A DNA stretch of 38,057 nucleotides. Origin: an uncultured Porphyromonadaceae bacterium. Lineage in GTDB: Bacteria > Bacteroidota > Bacteroidia > Bacteroidales > UBA11471. The notes below the pieces were generated by a model, which was not told the DNA's origin, did no database searches, and saw only the letters and a list, made by a program, of their open reading frames with translations. Where the stretch lies: NCBI GenBank assembly GCA_900547555.1, contig URHG01000023.1:1-38057 (forward strand), read 5' to 3'. Of this stretch, positions 26,705-33,658 are shown one piece after another. Each line of letters opens with the position of its first letter. Within the stretch, counting starts at the first letter, position 1. The position numbers and the translations under genes are program-made.

Positions 26705-27979
26705 TTAATTGTTTGTTATATACTTTAAGTCATACATCGCCAACAGGAGTTCTATTTCATGGAGGATTTTATCCTGTACGGCCAACTGCTCGGCATTGAC
26801 GTCCCGCATGAAATCGGTTCCCGACAGAGTACCGTTAGCCACTTTCGAAGCAGAAGCCTCCTTCACCGAGTTACGCAAAGCGATGATTTCGTCATCGTAA
26901 CGAAGCTGCTCTACATACTTGTCAATCTCATTATTCTTCTGAGTTCTGTCAAGATCGAGATTGAAAAGGAACGTTTCCCGCTGCAACTCGACAGCCCTTA
27001 TATTGTCGCGCAACTGCCGTTTACTGTTACGCCGTGTATAGAAACTCCCCATATTCCACGACAATTTCACCCCAGCCACATAATACGCGGCAAAGTCGTC
27101 TTCGAGCATATTCAGTCCGGGTTTCCCGTAACCACCCGTAAAGAAGAGTCCGAGTTTAGGCATCAACCCCGAAACAGTTTCCTTATCTTTAACCTGCAAA
27201 TTCCGTATCTGGGAATCATACAACTGCAATTCCGGACGATTGATCTCTCCTCCGGCCCGCAATACCGACGGTTTCACAAACTCCACATCTTCGCCGATCG
27301 GCTCACCCACCAGCCGGGCCAACATCTCGACATAGGCCTTGCGGGTAGATACAAACTGAATACGGCTTTGCTCGGCTTTCAACCGATTGATTTTTACCGC
27401 GTCCAAATCGGACTGGTTACCGACACCGTTCGCTATGTACGACTCGATCTGCCGGTAGTTGCGTTCCAATTCCTCCTGATACAATTTATTCTGTCGTATC
27501 TGCGCATCGGCCAGCAATATCCCGAAGAAAATCTGATTGACACGCTCATTTATCTTGTAAAGTGCAACTTCAGTATTCTTTTTTTCAACTTCGGCCGACG
27601 TGCGTATATCTTCTTTGCGAGACCGGGTGGCACCTCCGTCCCAAATGGTCTGAGTAATATCGACCGTCGCCCCGTACTGGTCTTTGCTCAATGTGGGTAT
27701 CTCGACACCCGATATACCCAGATGGGAAAAATCGAACGGCAACTTGGTTACATCGGACTGATAAGAAGCCTTTGCCGAAAAAGAGATCTGCGGCAAATAT
27801 CCCTTATTGGCATTCGACACGCTGTACTCGCGGCTTTTTTCAATCAGGTCATACTGTTTTATAAGAGGATAATTGGCCTGAGCTTTCCGATAACACTCCT
27901 CTATGGTTATCTCCCTTCCCCACACAGGTATACTCACCCATAAGGCAATTATACCGAGAATGATTTGTTTCTTATCCAT
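26705..27979 (-). CDS. TolC-family outer-membrane efflux channel
   Basis: The 424-residue product has a signal peptide (MDKKQIILGIIALWVSIPVWG) followed by TIEECYRKAQANYPLIKQYDLI, the typical opening of TolC/OEP proteins. Two long helix-coil halves follow, each with a conserved motif of the GxLPQIS type (KGYLPQISFSAKASY and GLMPKLGLFFTGGYG). It should form the outer-membrane duct used by the adaptor and ABC pump downstream. It is the first gene of the efflux operon, 12 bases before the adaptor gene and 88 bases after the tetR stop. A long open frame on the opposite strand is a shadow. Confidence 0.92.
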   Translation of the reverse strand: MDKKQIILGIIALWVSIPVWGREITIEECYRKAQANYPLIKQYDLIEKSREYSVSNANKGYLPQISFSAKASYQSDVTKLPFDFSHLGISGVEIPTLSKDQYGATVDITQTIWDGGATRSRKEDIRTSAEVEKKNTEVALYKINERVNQIFFGILLADAQIRQNKLYQEELERNYRQIESYIANGVGNQSDLDAVKINRLKAEQSRIQFVSTRKAYVEMLARLVGEPIGEDVEFVKPSVLRAGGEINRPELQLYDSQIRNLQVKDKETVSGLMPKLGLFFTGGYGKPGLNMLEDDFAAYYVAGVKLSWNMGSFYTRRNSKRQLRDNIRAVELQRETFLFNLDLDRTQKNNEIDKYVEQLRYDDEIIALRNSVKEASASKVANGTLSGTDFMRDVNAEQLAVQDKILHEIELLLAMYDLKYITNN

Positions 27980-28067
27980 ATATTGATCGCATTATTTAAT
28001 CACACAATTAAAACACAAAGAAAAAAATACCGCCCGTACTTCAACGTTCGGCATACCCTCCGGGAAA

Positions 28068-28706
28068 TTATTTCCGGATATATTGTAATATGATCTCGAC
28101 AACTTCCTTTTTCCGTATATCCAGCTGCTCCTCGACCTGTTCATCGGTCAGATTCAGACTCTTTTGCAAAATCGGTCCTATAATAAAAGGTGCGACATCC
28201 AAAGATACGATTGTGAGTACCAGACTCAACGTCGTAATGGGACGGATCGTCCCTTTTTCGATTTCCGCCCGTAATGTCTCGTCGACTTTACCGAATACCA
28301 ATGACGATTGTTGCTTTATCTTATCGAACATAAATCCGAAACGTTCCATATCGGACAATACCTCTGTCAGAACAAACGGAATCAAACGAGGATTGCTCCT
28401 GAAAAACTCGAAATGCACATCGACCATTTTCCGTATTTTATCTTCGAGTGTCTGAGCCTCGGAATTAATATTCAAGAAATTCGTTACGATAAAACGTACT
28501 TTTTCCTCAAAAATCTTTTCAAACAAATTGTCTTTTGTTCTGAAATAGTAATGAACCAGTGCCTGGTTACAACCGGCACGCTTAGCGATCTGCATCGTGG
28601 TCGTCTGTGCGAAACCTTGTTCCAAGAACAACTTTTCCGCAGCTTCGAGAATCGCCGCTTCTGTATTTTCTCCTCGCTTCTGTATTTTCTCCTCGCTTCT
28701 CATCAT
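28068..28706 (-). CDS. TetR/AcrR-family repressor with duplicated 5' end
   Basis: The 212-residue product has a TetR N-terminal domain: TEAAILEAAEKLFLEQGFAQTTTMQIAKRAGCNQALVHYYFRTKDNLFEKIF, with helix-turn-helix in TTMQIAKRAGCNQALVHYYF, and a helical ligand-binding domain to the C-terminus. It probably represses the tolC-ABC operon and itself. The start given, ATG at 28706 (or the next codon at 28703), is the only one in frame now. Two copies of a 19-bp unit lie between 28659 and 28696; with a single copy, the upstream ATG at 28722 would be in frame instead. This makes the N-terminus MMRSEEKIQKRGENTEAAI instead of one starting MTNTSDDEKRGENTEAAI. Confidence 0.9.
   Translation of the reverse strand: MMRSEEKIQKRGENTEAAILEAAEKLFLEQGFAQTTTMQIAKRAGCNQALVHYYFRTKDNLFEKIFEEKVRFIVTNFLNINSEAQTLEDKIRKMVDVHFEFFRSNPRLIPFVLTEVLSDMERFGFMFDKIKQQSSLVFGKVDETLRAEIEKGTIRPITTLSLVLTIVSLDVAPFIIGPILQKSLNLTDEQVEEQLDIRKKEVVEIILQYIRK
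28659..28696 (-). repeat. Perfect 19-bp tandem duplication inside tetR 5' end
   Basis: TTCTGTATTTTCTCCTCGC occurs at 28659-28677 and again at 28678-28696 without any difference. The unit length is not a multiple of three, so gain or loss of one copy moves the reading frame. Identity of the copies suggests a recent event or an assembly artefact. Confidence 0.9.
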
Positions 28707-28734
28707 CAGATGTGTTAGTCATACGATTTAATTA

Positions 28735-28766
28735 CAAAGTTAAATCAAACAATCAACACTTCCAAA
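28735..28766 (-). promoter_or_regulatory. tetR promoter
   Basis: On the minus strand TTTG (28766-28763) is followed after 20 bases by TAACTTTG (28742-28735). The start of transcription is predicted near 28729, only 7 or so bases before the ATG at 28722, so the first start codon of the message lies almost at its 5' end. Confidence 0.65.
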
Positions 28767-28839
28767 TATTTCGGAGATTATTTTTCAAGAAATTTTATTC
28801 CCGACAAAGCGACAGATAAATAACAACCTATATATCAAT

Positions 28840-28877
28840 AAAAAAAGCGAACAGTAACCTTGTGGAATTACTGTTCG
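28840..28877 (-). terminator. Terminator of the aldo/keto reductase gene
   Basis: On the minus strand a 10-bp stem, CGAACAGTAA (right arm 28877-28868 read as CGAACAGTAA; left arm 28857-28848), has a 10-base loop and is followed by a T run (A run at 28841-28846 on the plus strand). It lies 23 bases after the stop at 28901. Confidence 0.85.
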
Positions 28878-28900
28878 TTAAAAAAATGTCGACACGAAAA

Positions 28901-29737
28901 CTACAACTTTATCAACATCTCTATAAAAGAGGGGTCATAATGAGAAAAGAAAAGCGTTTCTTTTTTGTCAAGTGCTCCGATGGTTACCATATCGTCGGCC
29001 GATAATGAAAAATCGAACACCGCAAAATTTTCTGCCATTCTCTCCCTATGCGTCGACTTGGGAATCACCACAACGCCCCGCTGTATCAAAAAGCGCAAAG
29101 CCACTTGGGCAACAGACTTGCCGTACTTCGCCGCAACCGCCGACAACACCGGATCGGTAAAAAAATGATTGCGACCCTCGGCAAACGGTCCCCACGACAT
29201 AAGCTGCGTCCCGAATGGCTTCATCACTTCCCGCAATCGCTCTTGCTGGTTGAACACATGCGTCTCGACCTGATTGACGGCGGGAACGACTTCGCAAAAG
29301 TGCGCCAAATCGACAAAACGGTCGGGATAAAAATTGGAAACGCCGATAGCCCTCGCTTTGCCTGCCCGATAAGCCTCCTCCATCGCCCGATAAGTTCCGT
29401 AATAATCATTGAACGGTTGATGTATAAGAAGCAAATCGACATAATCGCTTTGCAACTTTTTCAATGATTCGTCGATGGAAAGGCGGGCTTTTTCATAACC
29501 GCCGTTTGAAATCCAAACTTTTGTCGTGATAAACAATTCATGACGCGGCACACCGCTTCTCTTTACGGCATGCCCCACACCTTCCTCGTTGTGATAGGCT
29601 TGAGCCGTATCGATAGAGCGATACCCCACTGCAATGGCATCGGCCACACAACGTTCACACTCCTCGGGCGTTACCTGATACACCCCGTAACCCAAAATCG
29701 GCATTTCCACGCCGTTATTCAACTTTACTGTTTCCAT
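28901..29737 (-). CDS. Aldo/keto reductase
   Basis: The 278-residue product is an NADPH-dependent carbonyl reductase with a TIM-barrel fold. The catalytic tetrad is visible: Asp in GYRSIDTAQAYHNE followed by the tyrosine, Lys in LFITTKVW and His in LLLIHQP. The AKR signature ARAIGVSNFYPD and the C-terminal cofactor motif VVVIPKSTHRERMAENF are also present. The family resembles 2,5-diketo-D-gluconate reductases; the true substrate is not known. It has its own terminator and lies 29 bases after the broken cupin gene on the same strand. Confidence 0.92.
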   Translation of the reverse strand: METVKLNNGVEMPILGYGVYQVTPEECERCVADAIAVGYRSIDTAQAYHNEEGVGHAVKRSGVPRHELFITTKVWISNGGYEKARLSIDESLKKLQSDYVDLLLIHQPFNDYYGTYRAMEEAYRAGKARAIGVSNFYPDRFVDLAHFCEVVPAVNQVETHVFNQQERLREVMKPFGTQLMSWGPFAEGRNHFFTDPVLSAVAAKYGKSVAQVALRFLIQRGVVVIPKSTHRERMAENFAVFDFSLSADDMVTIGALDKKETLFFSHYDPSFIEMLIKL

Positions 29738-29766
29738 TTTTATATTCTTTTAATTCAGTCCCGCTT

Positions 29767-31041
29767 TTATTTCTTCTCGGGTATCACCTCATTGAGACAG
29801 GCTATGGCATTGAGTGTACGCGGATACCCGATGTAAGGCAATAACTATGTCGTTACAGCCAATAATACCGACTTATCGTTCCCGACATTCACATTCCCCT
29901 GAATATGCCCTTTGACCTGCGGCTCGCAATCGCCCAAAGAAATGAGCATGGCGTATGTAAGCAGCTCTCGCATCGGCGTATCGAAAACAAGACGCGTCTG
30001 GTAATCTCCAAAACAGTTGGCAGAGAGATATTGTTGTATATGCAACTGGTCGGCCGGTGATGTTTCATACATTTTATCGATGTTATCCCCGAAAATCGAC
30101 TTTTGCAAAGCAAGCCCCTTTTCCATGCGTGTATCGAGCGTAGTAACCGATTCCGATTCAAGTGGAAGTTTCACGCCCCGCTCTACCAGAAACTTATTGG
30201 CGACACCGAGCAGATCCGCAACACGAGCCATACCGGCATAAGGTACGGCATGATAAAGCACCTCTTTTATTTCGGTCGGAGAAATACCGTTGGCATAAGC
30301 TGCCGCAAGCAATTGCCGATACAACGTCTCCGCATCTTGGGCGATTGCCGATGCCATCGTTACGAGAATACGGGTACGAACATCGAGATCGCCGTACTGT
30401 TGCGTCTCTCCAAAAGCAAAATTTCCGAATATTTCGGCCAGCTCGGGATCGGTTGCATCGAGAGTTGACGACGGGGTAGGAAACCACGCCCGGAAATTTT
30501 CGGCGGCATCTCCGGACAAACGCACACCCGCCGACGTCGCTTCGGCATACTGGCGATCATCGACCGGATCGAGCCATGTATTCTTGTTGGTAGACGGATT
30601 ACACTCGATAGCCAAGTGTGAAAACCAACTGTCGGGTGCAGCACCGTGCCAGTGTACGACATCGGGGGCTATCTCCACCACATCACCCGGCAAAAGCAAC
30701 CGTGCGGGTTTCCCTTTTTCCTAATAATATCCGCGACCACCCACAACGATAAGAATCTGTCCTCCCGTATGACTATGCCAATTGTTCCGACAACCGGGTT
30801 CGAAAGTAACATTGGAAATCGGTACGTTCAGATTTTTATCGACCGTCAACGGGGCCAACCATGATTTACCGATAAAATACTGCTGATAGGCAACATTCTC
30901 ATTGCCTATCGGAAAAGCACTGATGTTTTGAGGGACTTCTTTTGTTTTCATAAAATCGTTATTTTGTGCATGAAGTCCGGCATTGATACCCCACAATGCC
31001 GTAACCACGGCAACAACCATAAAAAAATTTTTCATTCTCAT
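29767..31041 (-). pseudogene. Cupin-carboxymuconolactone decarboxylase fusion with two in-frame amber codons
   Basis: One reading frame of 425 codons is interrupted only by TAG at 30723-30721 and TAG at 29847-29845; the final stop is TAA at 29769-29767. Part one (106 residues, ATG at 31041 or 31035) has a signal peptide (MKNFFMVVAVVTALWGINAG) and the first half of a cupin (NWHSHTGGQILIVVGGRGYY). Part two (291 codons) holds the second cupin half (LLPGDVVEIAPDVVHWHGA) and two CMD-like segments. Part three (25 codons) reads LLPYIGYPRTLNAIACLNEV, the usual C-terminal CMD motif. Protein-like sequence continues without frameshift across both stops. Both positions would be glutamine if C were T (CAG to TAG). 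It is probably a fresh pseudogene of an exported enzyme acting on a small organic acid or peroxide; readthrough is the alternative. Confidence 0.8.
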
Positions 31042-31124
31042 ATCATTTTATATTTCCTGTTTCTGTAATCGACTCTCCACAAACCGGCGATACCGGGTAT
31101 AACTCGGCCTCCGACAGCCTGTCG

Positions 31125-31667
31125 CTACTCCTTTCTTGCCTGTACAAGTGTCTTGACAACACGGGCCGGATTACCGGCCACGACCGTATCGGCCCCGACA
31201 TCGTGCGTTACGACACTTCCCGCGCCCACGACAGCATTCTCTCCGACCGTTACACCGGGCAGAATCGTCGCTCCGGCTCCGATCCAGCAATTTCTTTTAA
31301 GAACGACCGGTTTACAGGTAAGTACCTGATGGTCATACAAGTCATGGTTGTTCGATATCAGTTGCACATTGGCAGCTACCAATACATCATCTTCTATCGT
31401 AATACCTCCGGCTGCCATAAACAGTGCATTGTTCATTACCACAACATTCTTCCCGATGTTCACGCTATTCCCCCGCACGACAGTCAACGGCGGCATAACC
31501 CGGCTTCCAGCCCCTATATGACCCAGAAACAACTCTTCCACCAGCTTATCATATTCCTCGGTAAACGGCATCGTATGATTGATTTTAAAACACAACTGCG
31601 CACAACGACGGCCCTCGGCCGGATCGGCCTGCTCCGCCACACGCATATCAATTCGTTTTTCTTCCAT
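31125..31667 (-). CDS. Hexapeptide-repeat acyltransferase (maltose/galactoside acetyltransferase type)
   Basis: The 180-residue product has left-handed beta-helix repeats from about residue 70: VNIGKNVVVMNNALFMAAGG, ITIEDDVLVAANVQLISNNHDLYD, and later NCWIGAGATILPGVTVGENAVVGAGSVVTHDV. The histidine of NNHD is the usual catalytic base of the Maa/LacA group, which acetylates sugars using acetyl-CoA as a trimer. The start at 31667 (MEEKRIDMRV) is chosen because the upstream in-frame extension from 31718 contains no family-like sequence. A TATTTTTG box on the minus strand at 31702-31695 may be its -7 element. Confidence 0.88.
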   Translation of the reverse strand: MEEKRIDMRVAEQADPAEGRRCAQLCFKINHTMPFTEEYDKLVEELFLGHIGAGSRVMPPLTVVRGNSVNIGKNVVVMNNALFMAAGGITIEDDVLVAANVQLISNNHDLYDHQVLTCKPVVLKRNCWIGAGATILPGVTVGENAVVGAGSVVTHDVGADTVVAGNPARVVKTLVQARKE

Positions 31668-31694
31668 ATCGTCGATTCTATTTTTTCGATGATA

Positions 31695-31702
31695 CAAAAA
31701 TA
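31695..31702 (-). promoter_or_regulatory. Possible -7 box before acetyltransferase gene
   Basis: TATTTTTG on the minus strand (31702-31695) matches TAnnTTTG and would give a leader of about 22 nt before the ATG at 31667. No TTG at the right distance is seen. Confidence 0.35.
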
Positions 31703-31842
31703 GGAATCCCCTTTCCATTTCACGATAAACAAATTACAGATATTCATACCATTTTCACTGAAAAAAATGACGGCAAAACCATTATCCCGCAACGAAAAAG
31801 AGAACAAAAACAGATGAAATGAAATTTCACAAAAACAGAGTG

Positions 31843-31872
31843 TTGTTTTTTCGCGAATAAGCACTATCTTTG
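31843..31872 (+). promoter_or_regulatory. Consensus promoter of the tRNA-Leu transcript
   Basis: TTG at 31843-31845, a 19-base spacer, and TATCTTTG at 31865-31872 fit the Bacteroidota promoter rule perfectly. The start point should lie near 31879, about 100 bases before the tRNA. Confidence 0.8.
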
Positions 31873-31879
31873 TCGCCGA

Positions 31880-31966
31880 AAAACAGCGGCACCGTCCGCG
31901 TGGCCCGAAGCCACATGAGACAAAAGTGCCGAATCTGTTTTTCTACCGGTACGCACAAAATCCGGT
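31880..31966 (+). ncRNA. Structured leader upstream of tRNA-Leu
   Basis: Between the start point and the tRNA lie three stems. The outer stem pairs AAAACAG (31880-31886) with CTGTTTT (31935-31941) and then CGGCAC (31887-31892) with GTGCCG (31926-31931), with three unpaired bases on the 3' side. Inside it is a short hairpin GTGGC/GCCAC (31900-31904 with 31910-31914). A third stem pairs ACCGG (31945-31949) with CCGGT (31962-31966). No gene is encoded here. It may be a processed leader or a small RNA cotranscribed with the tRNA. Confidence 0.4.
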
Positions 31967-31978
31967 TTCCGCAAGGAG

Positions 31979-32062
31979 GCTCGAATGGTGGAATGGTAGA
32001 CACGAAGGACTTAAAATCCTTTGGCCATTGCGGCTGTGCGGGTTCGAGTCCCGCTTCGAGTA
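31979..32062 (+). tRNA. tRNA-Leu (anticodon UAA)
   Basis: The 84-nt sequence folds as a class II tRNA. The acceptor stem pairs GCTCGAA (31979-31985) with TTCGAGT (32055-32061), with one G-U at the end, followed by discriminator A at 32062. The anticodon arm AAGGA-CTTAAAA-TCCTT reads TAA; there is a long variable arm (TGGCCATTGCGGCTG area) and the T arm GCGGG-TTCGAGT-CCCGC. CCA is not encoded. It decodes UUA. Its terminator follows at once, and foreign-looking genes begin within 120 bases, so it may be an integration site. Confidence 0.95.
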
Positions 32063-32069
32063 CTAATAA

Positions 32070-32111
32070 AAATCGCCAACTCTCTATTTTTTATACAGTT
32101 GGCGATTTTTT
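32070..32111 (+). terminator. Terminator after tRNA-Leu
   Basis: AAATCGCCAACT (32070-32081) pairs perfectly with AGTTGGCGATTT (32097-32108) and is followed by a short T tract. The 15-base loop is T-rich. Confidence 0.85.
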
Positions 32112-32115
32112 ATTT

Positions 32116-32140
32116 CTCAAAAAGTCCTCAAAAAGTCCTC
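32116..32140. repeat. 11-bp tandem repeat at the element edge
   Basis: CTCAAAAAGTC occurs at 32116-32126 and 32127-32137, followed by CTC, so the period is 11 bases, about one helix turn. It lies between the tRNA terminator and the first element gene. Such phased repeats could be integrase or regulator binding sites; no direct evidence. Confidence 0.6.
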
Positions 32141-32173
32141 CTACCCGGAAGAAATGTGTTTATCCGGCTATCT

Positions 32174-32470
32174 TTAAAGTTTGGGATCATTCCTATCTAT
32201 GGCTTGCATCATATCTTCCACATCGAGCGGCTCGTTAGGATTAGATTTATTTTTCTCGGAGAAAAATATGTATATATCTGTTGCTCGTAAATAACGCAAC
32301 AGGGAATCTATATTGTAGGTTTCACCATTCTCTATTCTCACAACCGTATCTATCCTTTCCCAGCCGGCCTGTTTTGCAACATTATATCTACTCATACCTT
32401 TTCTTTCTCTCATTTTTTTTAAGAAATCCCCGATTACTTCACGAGCAGATTTCAAATATTCTTCGCTCAT
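32174..32470 (-). CDS. Xre-type helix-turn-helix regulator
   Basis: The 98-residue product has one HTH_3/Xre domain: IGDFLKKMRERKGMSRYNVAKQAGWERIDTVVRIENGETYNIDSLLRYLRATDI (residues about 13-66), with the usual second and third helices around MSRYNVAKQAGW and the IENGETYNIDSLLRYL ending. The tail from residue 70 is charged and unrelated. It is the last gene of the operon that starts at 33154, its start overlaps the preceding stop by 4 bases (ATGA), and it is a natural candidate to bind the repeats at the operon promoter. Confidence 0.88.
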   Translation of the reverse strand: MSEEYLKSAREVIGDFLKKMRERKGMSRYNVAKQAGWERIDTVVRIENGETYNIDSLLRYLRATDIYIFFSEKNKSNPNEPLDVEDMMQAIDRNDPKL

Positions 32471-32829
32471 TTCTCGCCCTCCGCCATTTCTTCTATGCTG
32501 TAATACAAAACATCATCTCTATATGTTCTATCGCCTACATTATAGACACACATTTCGTCATCATAATAGCCGTCTCCGTTGAACCATTCGGGTATTTCTT
32601 CGCCGTATGTTTCAAAAACATTTTTTTCGTAATAAGACAAACAGTCTTTTTTGCCAACTATACCCTCTAATGCTTTCAAAGCATCTTCTTCGGTATATCC
32701 TGCCCCGAAGAAGTCATCGACAATCCACTCGATCGGTGTTTTACAGTCGTAACGTATAACTTCTTCTCCGTGATACTTCGTATTTGCGTGGTAAGGGTCG
32801 CAACTGGCTGTAATCATGTAACGTTTCAT
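32467..32829 (-). CDS. Small acidic protein of unknown function
   Basis: The 120-residue product is acidic and aromatic-rich (many Asp, Glu and Tyr). MKRYMITASCDPYHANTKYHGEEVIRYDCKTPIEWIVDDFFGAGYTEEDALKALEGI opens the protein. I do not recognise a domain. The ATG at 32829 is chosen: it is 19 bases after the previous stop, with a poorly defined upstream in-frame ATG at 32859 that would overlap the previous gene. The last four bases overlap the Xre gene start. Confidence 0.65.
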   Translation of the reverse strand: MKRYMITASCDPYHANTKYHGEEVIRYDCKTPIEWIVDDFFGAGYTEEDALKALEGIVGKKDCLSYYEKNVFETYGEEIPEWFNGDGYYDDEMCVYNVGDRTYRDDVLYYSIEEMAEGEK

Positions 32830-32848
32830 TGTTTTGTTATTTAAAGAA

Positions 32849-33154
32849 TTAAAAATCAAGACCTTCTATTTTTGGAGCTTCGAGCAAGCCATGCAAATTA
32901 TTTTCAACGGCGGCACAAGCAAGTACCCATGCTTGTTTTGAAGATATACGGGCTACTTGAAAGCTAAAAGGAGACATTTTTGAATAGACAGTTTCTGCGA
33001 CTTTGGCGGCGAAACAATCTATCTTGGCTATCTCGCGTAAAAAGTTAGAGAGGCATTCATAACCCATTTGAAATCCATCATAATTATACTTTGTACGAGT
33101 TGCATCTCCCTCTATTAACCTTGCTGCTCTTTTCTTTAATTGGTAGTCTGTCAT
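32849..33154 (-). CDS. Hypothetical helical protein, first gene of the regulator operon
   Basis: The 101-residue product starts MTDYQLKKRAARLIEGDATRTKYNYDGFQMGYECLSNFLREIAKIDCFAAK and appears mostly helical. No domain recognised. It is preceded by a full consensus promoter with tandem repeats (33183-33225), and followed by the acidic protein and Xre genes, so it may be controlled by the Xre product. Confidence 0.65.
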   Translation of the reverse strand: MTDYQLKKRAARLIEGDATRTKYNYDGFQMGYECLSNFLREIAKIDCFAAKVAETVYSKMSPFSFQVARISSKQAWVLACAAVENNLHGLLEAPKIEGLDF

Positions 33155-33182
33155 GGCTTGTTGTATTTATTTTTTCGTACTG

Positions 33183-33213
33183 CAAATATACAACATATAT
33201 ATTGTACAACAAA
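33183..33213 (-). promoter_or_regulatory. Consensus promoter of the Xre operon
   Basis: On the minus strand TTTG (33213-33210), then exactly 19 bases, then TATATTTG (33190-33183). The start point is expected near 33177, about 22 bases before the ATG at 33154. The spacer and -33 box lie inside two near-identical repeats, a layout typical of an operator. Confidence 0.75.
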
Positions 33214-33225
33214 TATATTGCACAA
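33191..33225. repeat. Two 19-bp overlapping direct repeats, operator-like
   Basis: CAACATATATATTGTACAA (33191-33209) and CAACAAATATATTGCACAA (33207-33225) match at 17 of 19 positions and start 16 bases apart. Each unit is itself partly palindromic (CAA ... ATATATTG). They cover the spacer and -33 element of the promoter. Confidence 0.6.
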
Positions 33226-33258
33226 TAAAATATTGACAGTTTATATCTTTTAACATTT

Positions 33259-33277
33259 TAAGCCAACAAAAGGCTTA
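33259..33277 (-). terminator. Weak hairpin after the 60-residue ORF
   Basis: TAAGCC (33259-33264) pairs with GGCTTA (33272-33277) over a 7-base loop. On the minus strand it is followed by AAATG only, so as a terminator it is weak. It lies about 75 bases after the stop at 33352. Confidence 0.3.
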
Positions 33278-33351
33278 TACTACCTGAATATTAATAAAAA
33301 ACCTCCCATAACAACAGGCAAAAGTCTATATAGCAAAAGTCGTCCATCTGC

Positions 33352-33534
33352 TCAATGATTCGGTCCAAGTTCGCATTTTTCATTTTCAAGAATCCTTTTT
33401 ATATCGTCCGAGGTGATGCCGAAGCAACGGGCGAAGCGTTGAAACTCTGCTTCCTTGTCTTTGGGTATAAGACCATAAAGCCGATTGATAGGTGTACGAC
33501 TTTTCATCGCTTTGGCTACTTGTTTTTTTCGCAT
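33352..33534 (-). CDS. Hypothetical basic protein, 60 residues
   Basis: The product starts MRKKQVAKAMKSRTPINRLYGL, is rich in Lys and Arg in the first half, and has a second half (DKEAEFQRFARCFGITSDDIKRILENEK) that resembles a small helical DNA-binding module. No family recognised. It starts 13 bases after the 36-residue ORF in the same strand, behind a purine-rich stretch (AAAGAGAAA). Confidence 0.5.
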   Translation of the reverse strand: MRKKQVAKAMKSRTPINRLYGLIPKDKEAEFQRFARCFGITSDDIKRILENEKCELGPNH

Positions 33535-33547
33535 GCTATTTCTCTTT

Positions 33548-33658
33548 TTAGGAATTCGACAAATATATAATCAAGATGATACGGGCCAGTCTTAATACTG
33601 CCCACAGCATGATGCTGAGGCCGGTTTCTGTTATGCTTATAATCCTACCCCGTTTCAT
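33548..33658 (-). CDS. Small membrane protein candidate, 36 residues
   Basis: An ATG at 33658 inside the end of the zincin-like gene opens a frame of 36 residues ending TAA at 33548. It starts MKRGRIISITETG and continues with a single hydrophobic segment (LSIMLWAVLRLARIILIIYL). The 14-base overlap with the previous gene and the following gene 13 bases later fit the tight phage operon, and membrane miniproteins are common there. Its reality is not certain because it is so short. Confidence 0.4.
   Translation of the reverse strand: MKRGRIISITETGLSIMLWAVLRLARIILIIYLSNS

Noticed and set aside
26759..27943. Long plus-strand open frame of about 394 residues opposite tolC
   Set aside because: tolC on the minus strand has signal peptide and family motifs; the plus-strand frame is a shadow without any.
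28723..28734. TetR operator palindrome near tetR or tolC
   Set aside because: No convincing palindrome was found in the 28707-28770 or 27980-28067 stretches; AT-rich sequence makes short matches meaningless.
29767..31041. General reassignment of TAG to glutamine in this genome
   Set aside because: Other genes end in TAG in frame with no sensible continuation, including 4254-5225, 33645-34091 and 37309-37821.
32116..32140. CRISPR-like array
   Set aside because: Only two adjacent 11-bp repeats and no spacers; too short and without spacing.
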